Source: Bacteroidota bacterium
Lineage (GTDB): Bacteria; Bacteroidota; Bacteroidia; Chitinophagales; Chitinophagaceae
Direction: 5' to 3'
Assembly: GCA_023436685.1 (NCBI GenBank)
Contig: JAEZIL010000252.1
Location: forward strand, 1-5,410
DNA: 5,410 bases
Shown here: in pieces, positions 1-5,410 of the stretch
Layout of the letters: each line of letters starts with the position of its first letter
Numbering within the stretch: the first letter of the stretch is position 1
Notes under the pieces: generated by a model
The model's input: only the letters and a program-made list of their open reading frames with translations
The model's database searches: none
What the model was told of the DNA's origin: nothing
Program-made: the position numbers and the translations under genes

Positions 1-1
1 A

Positions 2-1018
2 GGCTGCGCTGCACCCAACCCTATGGTGGGAGCTGTATTGGTATATAAGGATCGCGTAATAGGTGAGGGATGGCATGAAGAATACGGTAAGGGACATGCA
101 GAAGTTAATTGCTTTGAAAGTGTAGGAGAAGCAGATAGATATTTGATACCGCAGAGCACCATGTATGTGAGCCTGGAACCTTGCGCGCACCATGGTAAAA
201 CACCGCCATGTGCCAACCGTATAGTTGCCGAAGGTGTGAAAAAAGTGGTGGTATGCAATGTTGATCCCTTTGCAAAAGTGAGCGGCAGAGGAATAGAGAT
301 ATTAAAAGAGAATAATGTAGAAGTAGTAACCTGTGTGCTGAATGCAGAAGGACTTTGGGTGAACCGAAGATTCTATTGCTTTCACCAGCAAGCGCGGCCG
401 TATATTATTTTGAAATGGGCACAAACCTCGAATGGTTTTTTTGCACCACTGAACAGAACGCGTTACCAGCTAAGCAATGAGCACAGTAAACAACTGCTGC
501 ATAAGGGGCGTACTGAAGAGCAGGCAATAATGGGTGGTCATAATACCGCACTGAATGATGACCCGCATTTAACGGCCAGGGAATGGAAAGGTAAACAGCC
601 CTTGCGTATTGTACTGGATGAACATCTTGATCTGCCGACATCGCTGAATGTATTTAATGATGAAGCTGCGACATGGATAATCAATAATAAGGAAGAAAAG
701 AACATCAATAATATCAGCTATGTTCAATTGAATTTTAGCGAAGACATACTACCGCAGTTAATGAAACGACTTTATGAGGCCAACATTACCTCGCTGATAG
801 TAGAAGGTGGGGTGCATTTGCTGGAAAGTTTTATTGCCAATGGTTTATGGGATGAAGCAAGAATATTTACAGCAGATGTGTCAATGGAAAATGGCTTGAA
901 GGCGCCTTTGCTAACCAATGTGCAAAAAGCATTTGATGCAGATATAGCTGGTGATGAGTTGAGTGTATATACCCGGAATAAAACACCATATCCTTACGTC
1001 AAAGGCATGGAATTATAA
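2..1018 (+). CDS. ribD: Bifunctional riboflavin biosynthesis protein RibD (deaminase/reductase), 5' partial
   Basis: RibD carries out two consecutive steps of riboflavin synthesis in the cytoplasm: deamination of the pyrimidine intermediate made from GTP, then NADPH-dependent reduction of its ribosyl side chain. The frame is open from base 2 and reads GCAAPNP before the first ATG at 23. That ATG is the Met of the family motif PNPMVGAVLV, so it is internal and roughly 20 N-terminal residues lie outside the window. Counting from that Met, the zinc-binding deaminase motif shows as H25-A-E27 and the LEPC54-AHHGKTPPC63 segment. The C-terminal reductase domain starts near 'RPYIILKWAQTSNG' (about residue 125) and includes 'IMGGHNTALNDDP' and 'SLIVEGGVHLL'. 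Both domains look complete with no missing key residue. It is the first visible gene of a close-packed operon, and the next start lies 11 nt downstream. Identity is very secure. Confidence 0.96.
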   Translation, partial: GCAAPNPMVGAVLVYKDRVIGEGWHEEYGKGHAEVNCFESVGEADRYLIPQSTMYVSLEPCAHHGKTPPCANRIVAEGVKKVVVCNVDPFAKVSGRGIEILKENNVEVVTCVLNAEGLWVNRRFYCFHQQARPYIILKWAQTSNGFFAPLNRTRYQLSNEHSKQLLHKGRTEEQAIMGGHNTALNDDPHLTAREWKGKQPLRIVLDEHLDLPTSLNVFNDEAATWIINNKEEKNINNISYVQLNFSEDILPQLMKRLYEANITSLIVEGGVHLLESFIANGLWDEARIFTADVSMENGLKAPLLTNVQKAFDADIAGDELSVYTRNKTPYPYVKGMEL

Positions 1019-1029
1019 TAGCCAGCTCT

Positions 1030-1896
1030 ATGTTGTACCTGTTAGCCAGCATTTTACTCAACGTTGTACTATTTGTTGTTTTTAAGTTATTCCCAAGGTT
1101 TAAAATAGATTCGTTGCAGGCAATAGTGGCTAACTACTGTACCTGCGTTGTAGTTGGTAGTATGGTGCATGGAAGCTTTCCTGTAAGTGCAGAGAGTATT
1201 AATTATGATTGGCTGCCCTGGAGTTTGCTGATGGGTGGCATGTTCATTTCTATATTTAATCTTATAGCGTATACTACTATAAAAGATGGAATTACCACTG
1301 CTACTGTAGCTAATAAACTATCATTAGTTATACCTGTAATGTTTTCGTTGTTTCTTTATAACGAGCAATTAACGGTAATAAAAATAGCAGGAATATTGCT
1401 TGCTTTCCCCGCGGTATATTTTAGTACACGTGTTAAAGAAGATGGTAAAAGAAACCAAAGCCTCTTGCTTCCGGCCCTGCTTTTTTTGGGTAGCGGCTTG
1501 CTGGATACGTTGATAAAATATGTGGAGCATACGCATTTGCAAGATGCCAGCCAATTAGTGCCTTTTACTATACATACTTTTTTAACAGCCGGTATTATAG
1601 GTGTTATCATTGTAGCAATACTAGCTGTGCAAGGCCAAAGAAAAATACAGGCCAGGAATATTGCAGCAGGTATATTATTAGGTATCCCTAATTACTTTTC
1701 TATATACTATCTGGTAAGGTTTCTTAATACCGATGTCATGCAAAGCTCTGCGGCTATCCCTGTGAATAACATTGGTATAGTCCTGGCATCGGCACTGTGT
1801 GGCATATTTGCTTTTAAAGAAAATACATCAGCAACGCGTATAATAGGATTAATTTTGTCGCTGGGAGCAATATTGCTGATAGCCTTTGGTGATTAG
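1030..1896 (+). CDS. EamA/DMT-superfamily-like membrane transporter, substrate unknown
   Basis: This is a 288-residue, very hydrophobic protein with about ten predicted membrane helices, at roughly residues 2-21, 29-48, 64-84, 88-110, 116-135, 145-165, 184-200, 210-232, 242-262 and 268-287. The size, the helix number, and the two-half arrangement with a short charged loop in the middle (around RVKEDGKRNQ, 134-143) fit the drug/metabolite transporter (EamA-like) superfamily of the inner membrane. The segment 'TTATVANKLSLVIPVMFSLFLYNEQLT' resembles the helix 3-4 region of EamA proteins, where a Glu follows the fourth helix. I cannot name a substrate; members export or import amino acids, sugars, nucleotides and other small molecules. 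The ATG at 1030 has no Shine-Dalgarno sequence. The gene sits between ribD (11 nt upstream) and the yigZ-like gene (1 nt downstream), so it is almost certainly co-transcribed with them. Confidence 0.82.
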   Translation: MLYLLASILLNVVLFVVFKLFPRFKIDSLQAIVANYCTCVVVGSMVHGSFPVSAESINYDWLPWSLLMGGMFISIFNLIAYTTIKDGITTATVANKLSLVIPVMFSLFLYNEQLTVIKIAGILLAFPAVYFSTRVKEDGKRNQSLLLPALLFLGSGLLDTLIKYVEHTHLQDASQLVPFTIHTFLTAGIIGVIIVAILAVQGQRKIQARNIAAGILLGIPNYFSIYYLVRFLNTDVMQSSAAIPVNNIGIVLASALCGIFAFKENTSATRIIGLILSLGAILLIAFGD

Positions 1897-1897
1897 T

Positions 1898-2506
1898 ATG
1901 GATCAAGACAAGTTTAGGACAATAGAGAGTAGTACCACTTCTGAATTCAAAGACAGGGGTAGTAAATTTTTTGCATTTGCATACCCGATAGAAAGTCCGC
2001 AAGATGTAAAAGAAAGATTGCAAGTACTTAAGAAAGCCCACCCCAAAGCTGTGCATTTTTGCTATGCATACAGGATAGGGACTGATGGACTGCAATTCAG
2101 AGCGAATGATGATGGAGAGCCATCGGGTAGTGCTGGTAAGCCTATTTTAGGGCAGATAGATAGCCTGAGCTTCACTAACGTGCTGGTAGTAGTAGTGAGA
2201 TATTTTGGAGGTACTTTACTTGGTGTGCCAGGCTTAATAAATGCGTATAAAACAGCCACTGCCGATGCTTTGCAGCAGGCCGTTGTTGTAGAAAAATGGA
2301 TAGAAGATACAGTATCGATAGAGTTTGACTACCCTGTGATGAGCGAGGTGCTCTACCTGCTAAAGCAAAGTGAGGCAACCATACACCAGCAAGAGCTGCA
2401 ATTGTTTTGCAACATAGTGGCTGGTATACCCCGCAAACATATCAACGACTATGTAAGCAGACTTTCGGAAATTCGTGGTGTAAAAGTTGAGCGAGTAAAA
2501 AGTTAG
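1898..2506 (+). CDS. yigZ: YigZ/IMPACT family protein (UPF0029 plus DUF1949)
   Basis: This is a 202-residue cytoplasmic protein of the YigZ/IMPACT family. The UPF0029 domain (about residues 15-125) carries the two family signatures, 'NDDGEPSGSAGKPIL' (70-84) and 'VVVVRYFGGTLLGVPGLINAY' (97-117). The rest (about 138-195, ending 'RLSEIRGVKVERV') matches the C-terminal DUF1949, an EF-G domain V-like fold. Eukaryotic IMPACT proteins modulate translational control through Gcn1/Gcn2, but the bacterial role is not firmly known, so I assign only the family. The ATG at 1898 is preferred because it gives the usual start MDQDKFRTI and lies 1 nt after the transporter stop. An in-frame TTG at 1886 would add four residues and overlap the transporter. 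The stop TAG at 2504 is in the same frame as the following queG gene. Confidence 0.9.
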   Translation: MDQDKFRTIESSTTSEFKDRGSKFFAFAYPIESPQDVKERLQVLKKAHPKAVHFCYAYRIGTDGLQFRANDDGEPSGSAGKPILGQIDSLSFTNVLVVVVRYFGGTLLGVPGLINAYKTATADALQQAVVVEKWIEDTVSIEFDYPVMSEVLYLLKQSEATIHQQELQLFCNIVAGIPRKHINDYVSRLSEIRGVKVERVKS

Positions 2507-2509
2507 CAG

Positions 2510-3442
2510 TTGTTACCGGCAGCGAAAAATACATTGTTGATAAAGCAGGAAGCGGAAAGGCTAGGCTTTATGAATTGCGGCATAGCTAAAGCCGTGCAGC
2601 TGGATGATGATGCCCGTAGGTTGGAGCAGTGGCTACACAAAGGCTACCAAGGCACTATGCAGTATATGGAACGCTATTTCGATCTGCGTATAGACCCCAC
2701 TAAGCTGGTTCCCGGTGCCAAGTCAATCATTACACTATTACTCAACTACTATCCGTCGCAACAACAAAACAGTAATGCACCGCATGTTGCCAAGTATGCC
2801 TGGGGTATCGATTATCATTATGTTATCCGCGATAAACTAAATCAATTACTTGCCTTTATAAAGCAACAAATTGGAGACGTAGATGGCAGAGGGTTTGTTG
2901 ATAGTGCACCGGTGCTGGAGCGTAGCTGGGCCGTACGTAGTGGCCTTGGTTGGATAGGGAAGAATGGTAATGTGCTGAACAAGCAAACTGGTTCCTTCTT
3001 TTTCCTAGCTACGCTCATAACAGATCTGGACCTTATTGCGGATGCACCCTTTGTTACAGACCATTGCGGCAATTGCACCAGGTGTATTGATGCCTGTCCT
3101 ACACAAGCAATTGTGTCGCCAACGGAAATAGATGGCAGTAAATGCATTTCATACTTAACTATAGAGCTAAAAGAAGAACTGATACCAAATGAACTGGCTG
3201 AAAAGATGAATGGCTGGATGTTTGGTTGCGATATATGCCAGGACGTATGCCCATGGAACCGCTTTTCGAAACCTAACAGTGAAACCGCTTTTCAGCCAAT
3301 ACCCGAAGTACTCAACTTATCACTGGCAGAGTGGGAAATGATGAGCGAAGATGCATTCAGGAAAATATTCAAATCATCACCCATCAGCAGGCCTAAATTC
3401 AAAGGCATACAGCGCAATATAAAAGCTGTGAAAATAAAATAG
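2510..3442 (+). CDS. queG: Epoxyqueuosine reductase QueG (TTG start)
   Basis: QueG is a cobalamin-dependent iron-sulfur enzyme that reduces epoxyqueuosine to queuosine at the wobble position of GUN-anticodon tRNAs, the last step of the pathway. The N-terminal DUF1730 region includes '[11 protein letters not shown]', 'GTMQYM' and '[15 protein letters not shown]'. The '[26 protein letters not shown]' segment holds D131, the position of the family's catalytic Asp. Two [4Fe-4S] clusters are supplied by C186-x2-C189-x2-C192-x3-C196-P, C212, and C240-x2-C243-x3-C247-P-W-N. At 310 residues it is shorter than the E. coli and Bacillus proteins (about 380) because it stops after the ferredoxin part and lacks the C-terminal HEAT-like repeats. 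TTG at 2510 is chosen because the first ATG (2570) would remove the conserved '[10 protein letters not shown]' helix. The start lies 3 nt after the yigZ stop, so translational coupling is likely. Confidence 0.95.
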   Translation: MLPAAKNTLLIKQEAERLGFMNCGIAKAVQLDDDARRLEQWLHKGYQGTMQYMERYFDLRIDPTKLVPGAKSIITLLLNYYPSQQQNSNAPHVAKYAWGIDYHYVIRDKLNQLLAFIKQQIGDVDGRGFVDSAPVLERSWAVRSGLGWIGKNGNVLNKQTGSFFFLATLITDLDLIADAPFVTDHCGNCTRCIDACPTQAIVSPTEIDGSKCISYLTIELKEELIPNELAEKMNGWMFGCDICQDVCPWNRFSKPNSETAFQPIPEVLNLSLAEWEMMSEDAFRKIFKSSPISRPKFKGIQRNIKAVKIK

Positions 3443-4108
3443 CTATTGGTTCTTACCACCCAGCATGGGCACGAAGCTGAAGTCGCCAAGTGTTTCTTCG
3501 TGTATATTACCTTCTTTATCTTTTGTTATCCGCATCATCTTTTGTCCCGTATCATCACCCACAGGTACTACCATAATACCGCCGGGTTTTAACTGGGCAA
3601 CTAATTTTGGAGGAATAAAAGGAGCTGCTGCGGTTATAATTATTTTATCGAAAGGAGCATAGGATGGTAAACCTTCATAACCGTCGCCATAAAAACGTTT
3701 AATGTTGGGGTATTTTTTCAGAAAGAAGAATCCGCCAACAAAATCGTACAGGGCTTTCTGCCTTTCTATACTGTATACCATATGGCAAAGCTCAGCCAAA
3801 ACACATGCCTGGTAGGCACTGCCTGTACCTATCTCTAACACCTTGTCAAATTTCTTAAGCTCTAAAAGCTGGGTTTGAAAAGCGACTGTATAGGGTTGCG
3901 ATATAGTTTGATTGGCTACAATAGGGAATGCACGGTCTTCGTAAGCAATACGCTCAAACGCGGGATCGAGAAAGAAATGGCGTGGGATGTTTTCAATTGC
4001 AGCAAGTACGCGCTCATCTTTTATTCCTTTTTCCCGGAGCAATTGTACCAATTGCTTTCTTAATCCTTTATGCAGGTAACTATCTTCTTTCGGCTTGCTG
4101 TGCAGCAT
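3443..4108 (-). CDS. pcm: Protein-L-isoaspartate O-methyltransferase
   Basis: Pcm uses S-adenosylmethionine to methylate isoaspartyl residues in aged proteins, starting their conversion back to normal aspartate. The 221-residue product has the family layout: an N-terminal helical part with 'RVLAAIENIPRHFFL' (33-47); the active-site segment 'NQTISQPYTVA' (66-76, Ser70); SAM motif I 'VLEIGTGSAYQ' (90-100); the acidic post-I strand 'VYSIERQ'; 'GDGYEGLP' (141-148); motif II 'FDKIIITAAAP' (153-163); and 'LKPGGIMVVPVG' (173-184). Motif I has Ala98 where many homologues have Gly (GTGSGYQ), which I regard as a lineage variant, not a defect. The length is close to that of E. coli Pcm (208). The ATG at 4108 sits 4 nt after a TAnnTTTG box. 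The stop codon abuts the queG stop from the opposite strand. Confidence 0.96.
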   Translation of the reverse strand: MLHSKPKEDSYLHKGLRKQLVQLLREKGIKDERVLAAIENIPRHFFLDPAFERIAYEDRAFPIVANQTISQPYTVAFQTQLLELKKFDKVLEIGTGSAYQACVLAELCHMVYSIERQKALYDFVGGFFFLKKYPNIKRFYGDGYEGLPSYAPFDKIIITAAAPFIPPKLVAQLKPGGIMVVPVGDDTGQKMMRITKDKEGNIHEETLGDFSFVPMLGGKNQ

Positions 4109-4112
4109 ATTG

Positions 4113-4143
4113 CAAAGTTACTGCAGCTGGCAATGAAATAAAA
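4113..4143 (-). promoter_or_regulatory. Candidate Bacteroidota promoter for pcm
   Basis: On the minus strand, TAACTTTG (4120 to 4113) is an exact match to the Bacteroidota -7 consensus TAnnTTTG. TTTT (4143-4140) lies 19 nt upstream, where the -33 TTTG box is expected, and matches it at three of four bases. The box ends only 4 nt before the pcm ATG, so the transcript would begin at or very near the start codon, implying a leaderless or nearly leaderless message. The rest of the 75-nt gap to the DUF5683 gene shows no hairpin followed by a T run, so some read-through from upstream is also possible. Confidence 0.5.
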
Positions 4144-4183
4144 GTTGGAAGAATAGCAAACACAACAGTATATATAACTGATA

Positions 4184-4879
4184 TTACTTAAAATTCATAA
4201 CCAGCCCCAGGCCAGCTGCGCCGGGCATTAATACCGGTTGTACACGCATAGATATATCGCGCGATATATCGAAGTTGCGTAAATGGGCAGAAGCTACGGC
4301 ATCTAAAATTTGTATGGTATACCCTAAGGCTCCCAGTAGCACAGTCATATCAAGGTATTGCTTGCTTTGATCCTGAAGTTGTTTCAGGTTGTCATTTGTA
4401 TAGTTCGGGAAGGTTACCGGCGTGGCGGGATCTAAATCAATGCGCGCTACGTACGCCTTTCGCCATTTACGGTAGTCATTAAGGTTGTCAACAAAGAAAT
4501 ACGTAGTGGCACCAATTATTGCGAATGCTATAGGCACCTTCCAATACTGCCTGTTATATATCTGGCCTAAGCCCGGCAAAATAGCTGAGTATAAACCTGC
4601 TTTTTTAGGGTTGGGTTCAAAAATATAAGGTTTAAACCGAACGCTAATAGTATCTGTAACAGGTATTGTATCTATTGCCAGGGTAACATTCACCACACTG
4701 TCATATTTCCTTATGCTATCGGCATTTGCACGTGCAGCTTCTGGTATTACCTGGTTGAGGCTGGTATCGGGAACTGCTTGCGCAAAGCATACACATTGGC
4801 CTATGAGCATAGTGAGCACCCAAAGTAACAGGCAGCGATATTTATTGATCAGGTACAAGCAGCTTTTTTTGCATGGCAA
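4184..4879 (-). CDS. DUF5683 domain-containing exported/membrane protein, start uncertain
   Basis: The DUF5683 domain spans roughly residues 85-231 and is recognised by 'KKAGLYSAILPGLGQIYNRQYWKVPIAF' (92-119), 'DNLNDYRKWRKAY' and the C-terminal 'ILDAVASAHLRNFDIS'. The family is widespread in Bacteroidota, with no established function. The N-terminus looks like a signal peptide: a basic stretch (KK, K13, R15), a hydrophobic core 'CLLLWVLTMLIG' and a likely cut after 'CFAQA' (35). A Ser/Thr/Val-rich linker follows, with two hydrophobic segments in the domain (about 114-132 and 179-197), so envelope location is likely. The start is unsettled. The TTG at 4879 gives the longest product but overlaps a -7 promoter box, a TTG at 4858 keeps the signal peptide, and an ATG at 4874 is out of frame by one base because of an A7 tract. 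The terminator upstream separates it from the protease gene. Confidence 0.85.
   Translation of the reverse strand: MPCKKSCLYLINKYRCLLLWVLTMLIGQCVCFAQAVPDTSLNQVIPEAARANADSIRKYDSVVNVTLAIDTIPVTDTISVRFKPYIFEPNPKKAGLYSAILPGLGQIYNRQYWKVPIAFAIIGATTYFFVDNLNDYRKWRKAYVARIDLDPATPVTFPNYTNDNLKQLQDQSKQYLDMTVLLGALGYTIQILDAVASAHLRNFDISRDISMRVQPVLMPGAAGLGLVMNFK
4251..4270. repeat. Perfect 20-bp palindrome inside the DUF5683 gene
   Basis: GATATATCGCGCGATATATC equals its own reverse complement with no spacer. The flanking bases (A at 4250, G at 4271) do not extend it. It encodes part of 'FDISRDISMR', where the repeated Asp-Ile-Ser codons, each GATATATC-like, create the symmetry. It could be a chance result of that peptide repeat or a protein-binding site; the sequence alone does not decide. 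Confidence 0.7.
4864..4870 (-). other. A7 homopolymer at the 5' end of the DUF5683 gene
   Basis: Seven consecutive A residues on the coding strand follow ATGC (ATG at 4874-4872). As given, that ATG reads MQKKLLVPDQ and then stops. With six A residues it would read MQKSCLYLINKYR and continue into the DUF5683 frame with a normal signal peptide. The tract is therefore a candidate site for a sequencing indel, a real frameshift, or slippage-based switching. Confidence 0.55.
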
Positions 4880-4903
4880 AGGTAATGTATGAGTGCCAAC
4901 AAA
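4877..4903 (-). promoter_or_regulatory. Candidate promoter for the DUF5683 gene
   Basis: On the minus strand, TACCTTTG (4884 to 4877) matches the -7 consensus TAnnTTTG exactly. TTTG (4903-4900) lies 15 nt upstream, a little closer than the usual spacing of about 17-23 nt. The TTTG is the end of the preceding terminator's T run. If the promoter is active, transcription would start near 4870, downstream of the TTG at 4879, which argues against that start codon. Confidence 0.45.
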
Positions 4904-4932
4904 AAATGGTGATGCAATAGCATCACCATTTT
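4901..4932 (-). terminator. Intrinsic terminator of the tail-specific protease gene
   Basis: Bases 4903-4915 and 4920-4932 form a perfect 13-bp inverted repeat around a 4-nt loop (4916-4919). The core is ATGGTGATGC paired with GCATCACCAT. Read on the minus strand, the stem is followed by a run of six T (4906-4901), part of which is also paired. It begins 18 nt after the stop codon of the protease gene (4951), as expected for a Rho-independent terminator. The A-rich and T-rich flanks are symmetrical enough that it could also act on the + strand, but no + strand gene reads into it nearby. Confidence 0.85.
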
Positions 4933-4950
4933 ATATCATTTACAGCCTGA

Positions 4951-5410
4951 TTATTTCATACCTGTTCCCAGATTTACCTTCATGTGCTGTTTAGCAAGGT
5001 CGTTTACAATATTTACAGTTTCGGATAAATAAATATCTTTTTGAAGGTTTTTTAACCAGTCTTTATTTTTAGTGATATTTAATGTATCCATATTGATTTT
5101 CTGCATATCTTCTTTAGGATTGGTAATGGTAAGCAACGTGGCCTTTTTTTCAAGCTCTTCCATCTTTTTTGTAGTGGCATTAGCTTCTTCCAGTTTTTTG
5201 CGGTAGGCGGCTTCGCTTAAGGCATATTTATTATCTTCTTCCTGAGCCTTGATACGCTGCGCACTCTCTTTTATCAATTGAAAGGTAGGATTGCTATTGA
5301 CGCGCGACTTGCTTTTTGCAGCAAGATCGTTCACATTTACAGGATTGGGGATTTTGGCATAGTTTGCTGCTGGAATTTCATCCCATTTAAGAGCTGCCTT
5401 GTCGCGGCGC
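4951..5410 (-). CDS. prc: Carboxy-terminal (tail-specific) processing protease Prc/Tsp, C-terminal part
   Basis: Only the last 152 residues are visible; the frame is open to the right edge, so the 5' end, signal peptide, PDZ domain and Ser/Lys catalytic part lie outside. The fragment begins RRDKAALKWDEIPAANY, which parallels 'SALPWDSIDAATY' in E. coli Tsp. It contains 'SRVNSNPTFQLIKESAQRIKAQEEDNKYALSEAAYR', parallel to the 'ARIAKDPEFQNIMKDIARF' helical region, and ends with 'DIYLSETVNIVNDLAK', parallel to 'DPYLDETVNIALDLAK'. This is the DUF3340 C-terminal domain of the long Prc/Tsp proteases, which degrade or trim envelope proteins from their C-termini. The middle is rich in Lys/Glu and probably helical or coiled coil. 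The E. coli comparison is from memory, not a computed alignment. A strong terminator follows the gene, so it is not obviously co-transcribed with the DUF5683 gene. Confidence 0.9.
   Translation of the reverse strand, partial: RRDKAALKWDEIPAANYAKIPNPVNVNDLAAKSKSRVNSNPTFQLIKESAQRIKAQEEDNKYALSEAAYRKKLEEANATTKKMEELEKKATLLTITNPKEDMQKINMDTLNITKNKDWLKNLQKDIYLSETVNIVNDLAKQHMKVNLGTGMK

Noticed and set aside
23..25. ATG at 23 as the true start of ribD
   Set aside because: The frame is open upstream and encodes GCAAPNP, completing the conserved PNPMVGAVLV motif, so this Met is internal.
287..290. Possible loss of Pcm or RibD function through active-site changes
   Set aside because: RibD keeps its H-A-E and both zinc cysteines. 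Pcm keeps TISQPY and the SAM motifs, and its Gly-to-Ala change in motif I is mild.
405..641. Open frame on the minus strand within ribD
   Set aside because: It lies entirely antisense to well-conserved RibD sequence, and its translation shows no recognisable domain.
1814..2259. Minus-strand open frames under the transporter/yigZ junction
   Set aside because: They are antisense to yigZ with its strong family signatures, and their composition looks like a shadow of the real gene.
2842..3147. 101-residue minus-strand open frame within queG
   Set aside because: It is opposite the conserved catalytic and Fe-S region of queG, and the product has no recognisable domain.
3470..3502. Inverted repeat CACGAAG ... 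CTTCGTG downstream of queG as a terminator
   Set aside because: The 7-bp stem has a 19-nt loop and no T run after it, and it lies in pcm coding sequence.
3928..4191. Plus-strand open frame spanning the pcm 5' end and the intergenic gap
   Set aside because: Most of it is antisense to conserved Pcm sequence. No + strand promoter is visible, and the product is not recognisable.
5332..5334. GTG at 5334 as the start of a separate 127-residue gene
   Set aside because: The frame continues to the window edge and encodes ALKWDEIPAANY, matching the Prc/Tsp C-terminal domain; it is a partial protease gene.

Overview
The window looks like an ordinary chromosomal housekeeping segment from a member of the Bacteroidota, possibly a Chitinophagia/Sphingobacteria-type genome. 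This rests on three things: the DUF5683 protein (a family typical of that phylum), TAnnTTTG-type -7 promoter boxes, and the near absence of Shine-Dalgarno sequences. Base composition is moderately AT-rich and even throughout. I see no mobile element, CRISPR array, tRNA or rRNA. The genus is not determinable from reading alone.

Left half (2-3442, + strand): four tightly packed genes that look like one operon. They are ribD (bifunctional riboflavin biosynthesis deaminase/reductase, 5' end cut by the window edge), a ten-helix EamA/DMT-type transporter, a YigZ/IMPACT-family protein, and queG (epoxyqueuosine reductase). Gaps are 11, 1 and 3 nt. The last two genes share a reading frame, and queG apparently starts at TTG.

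Right half (3443-5410, - strand): reading leftward from the right edge, there is the C-terminal end of a tail-specific protease (Prc/Tsp type), a strong intrinsic terminator, a DUF5683 exported/membrane protein, and pcm (protein-L-isoaspartate O-methyltransferase). pcm ends base-to-base against queG, with no intergenic DNA and no clear terminator.

The genes do not form one pathway. ribD feeds flavin synthesis, queG completes queuosine in tRNA, pcm repairs damaged proteins and Prc degrades envelope proteins. I do not see a new defence or mobile system. The points that merit attention are small: an A7 tract and competing start codons at the head of the DUF5683 gene, TAnnTTTG boxes that almost touch the start codons of two genes, a terminator whose T tract may also serve as the next promoter's -33 box, the in-frame yigZ-TAG-CAG-TTG-queG junction, and a perfect 20-bp palindrome inside the DUF5683 gene.
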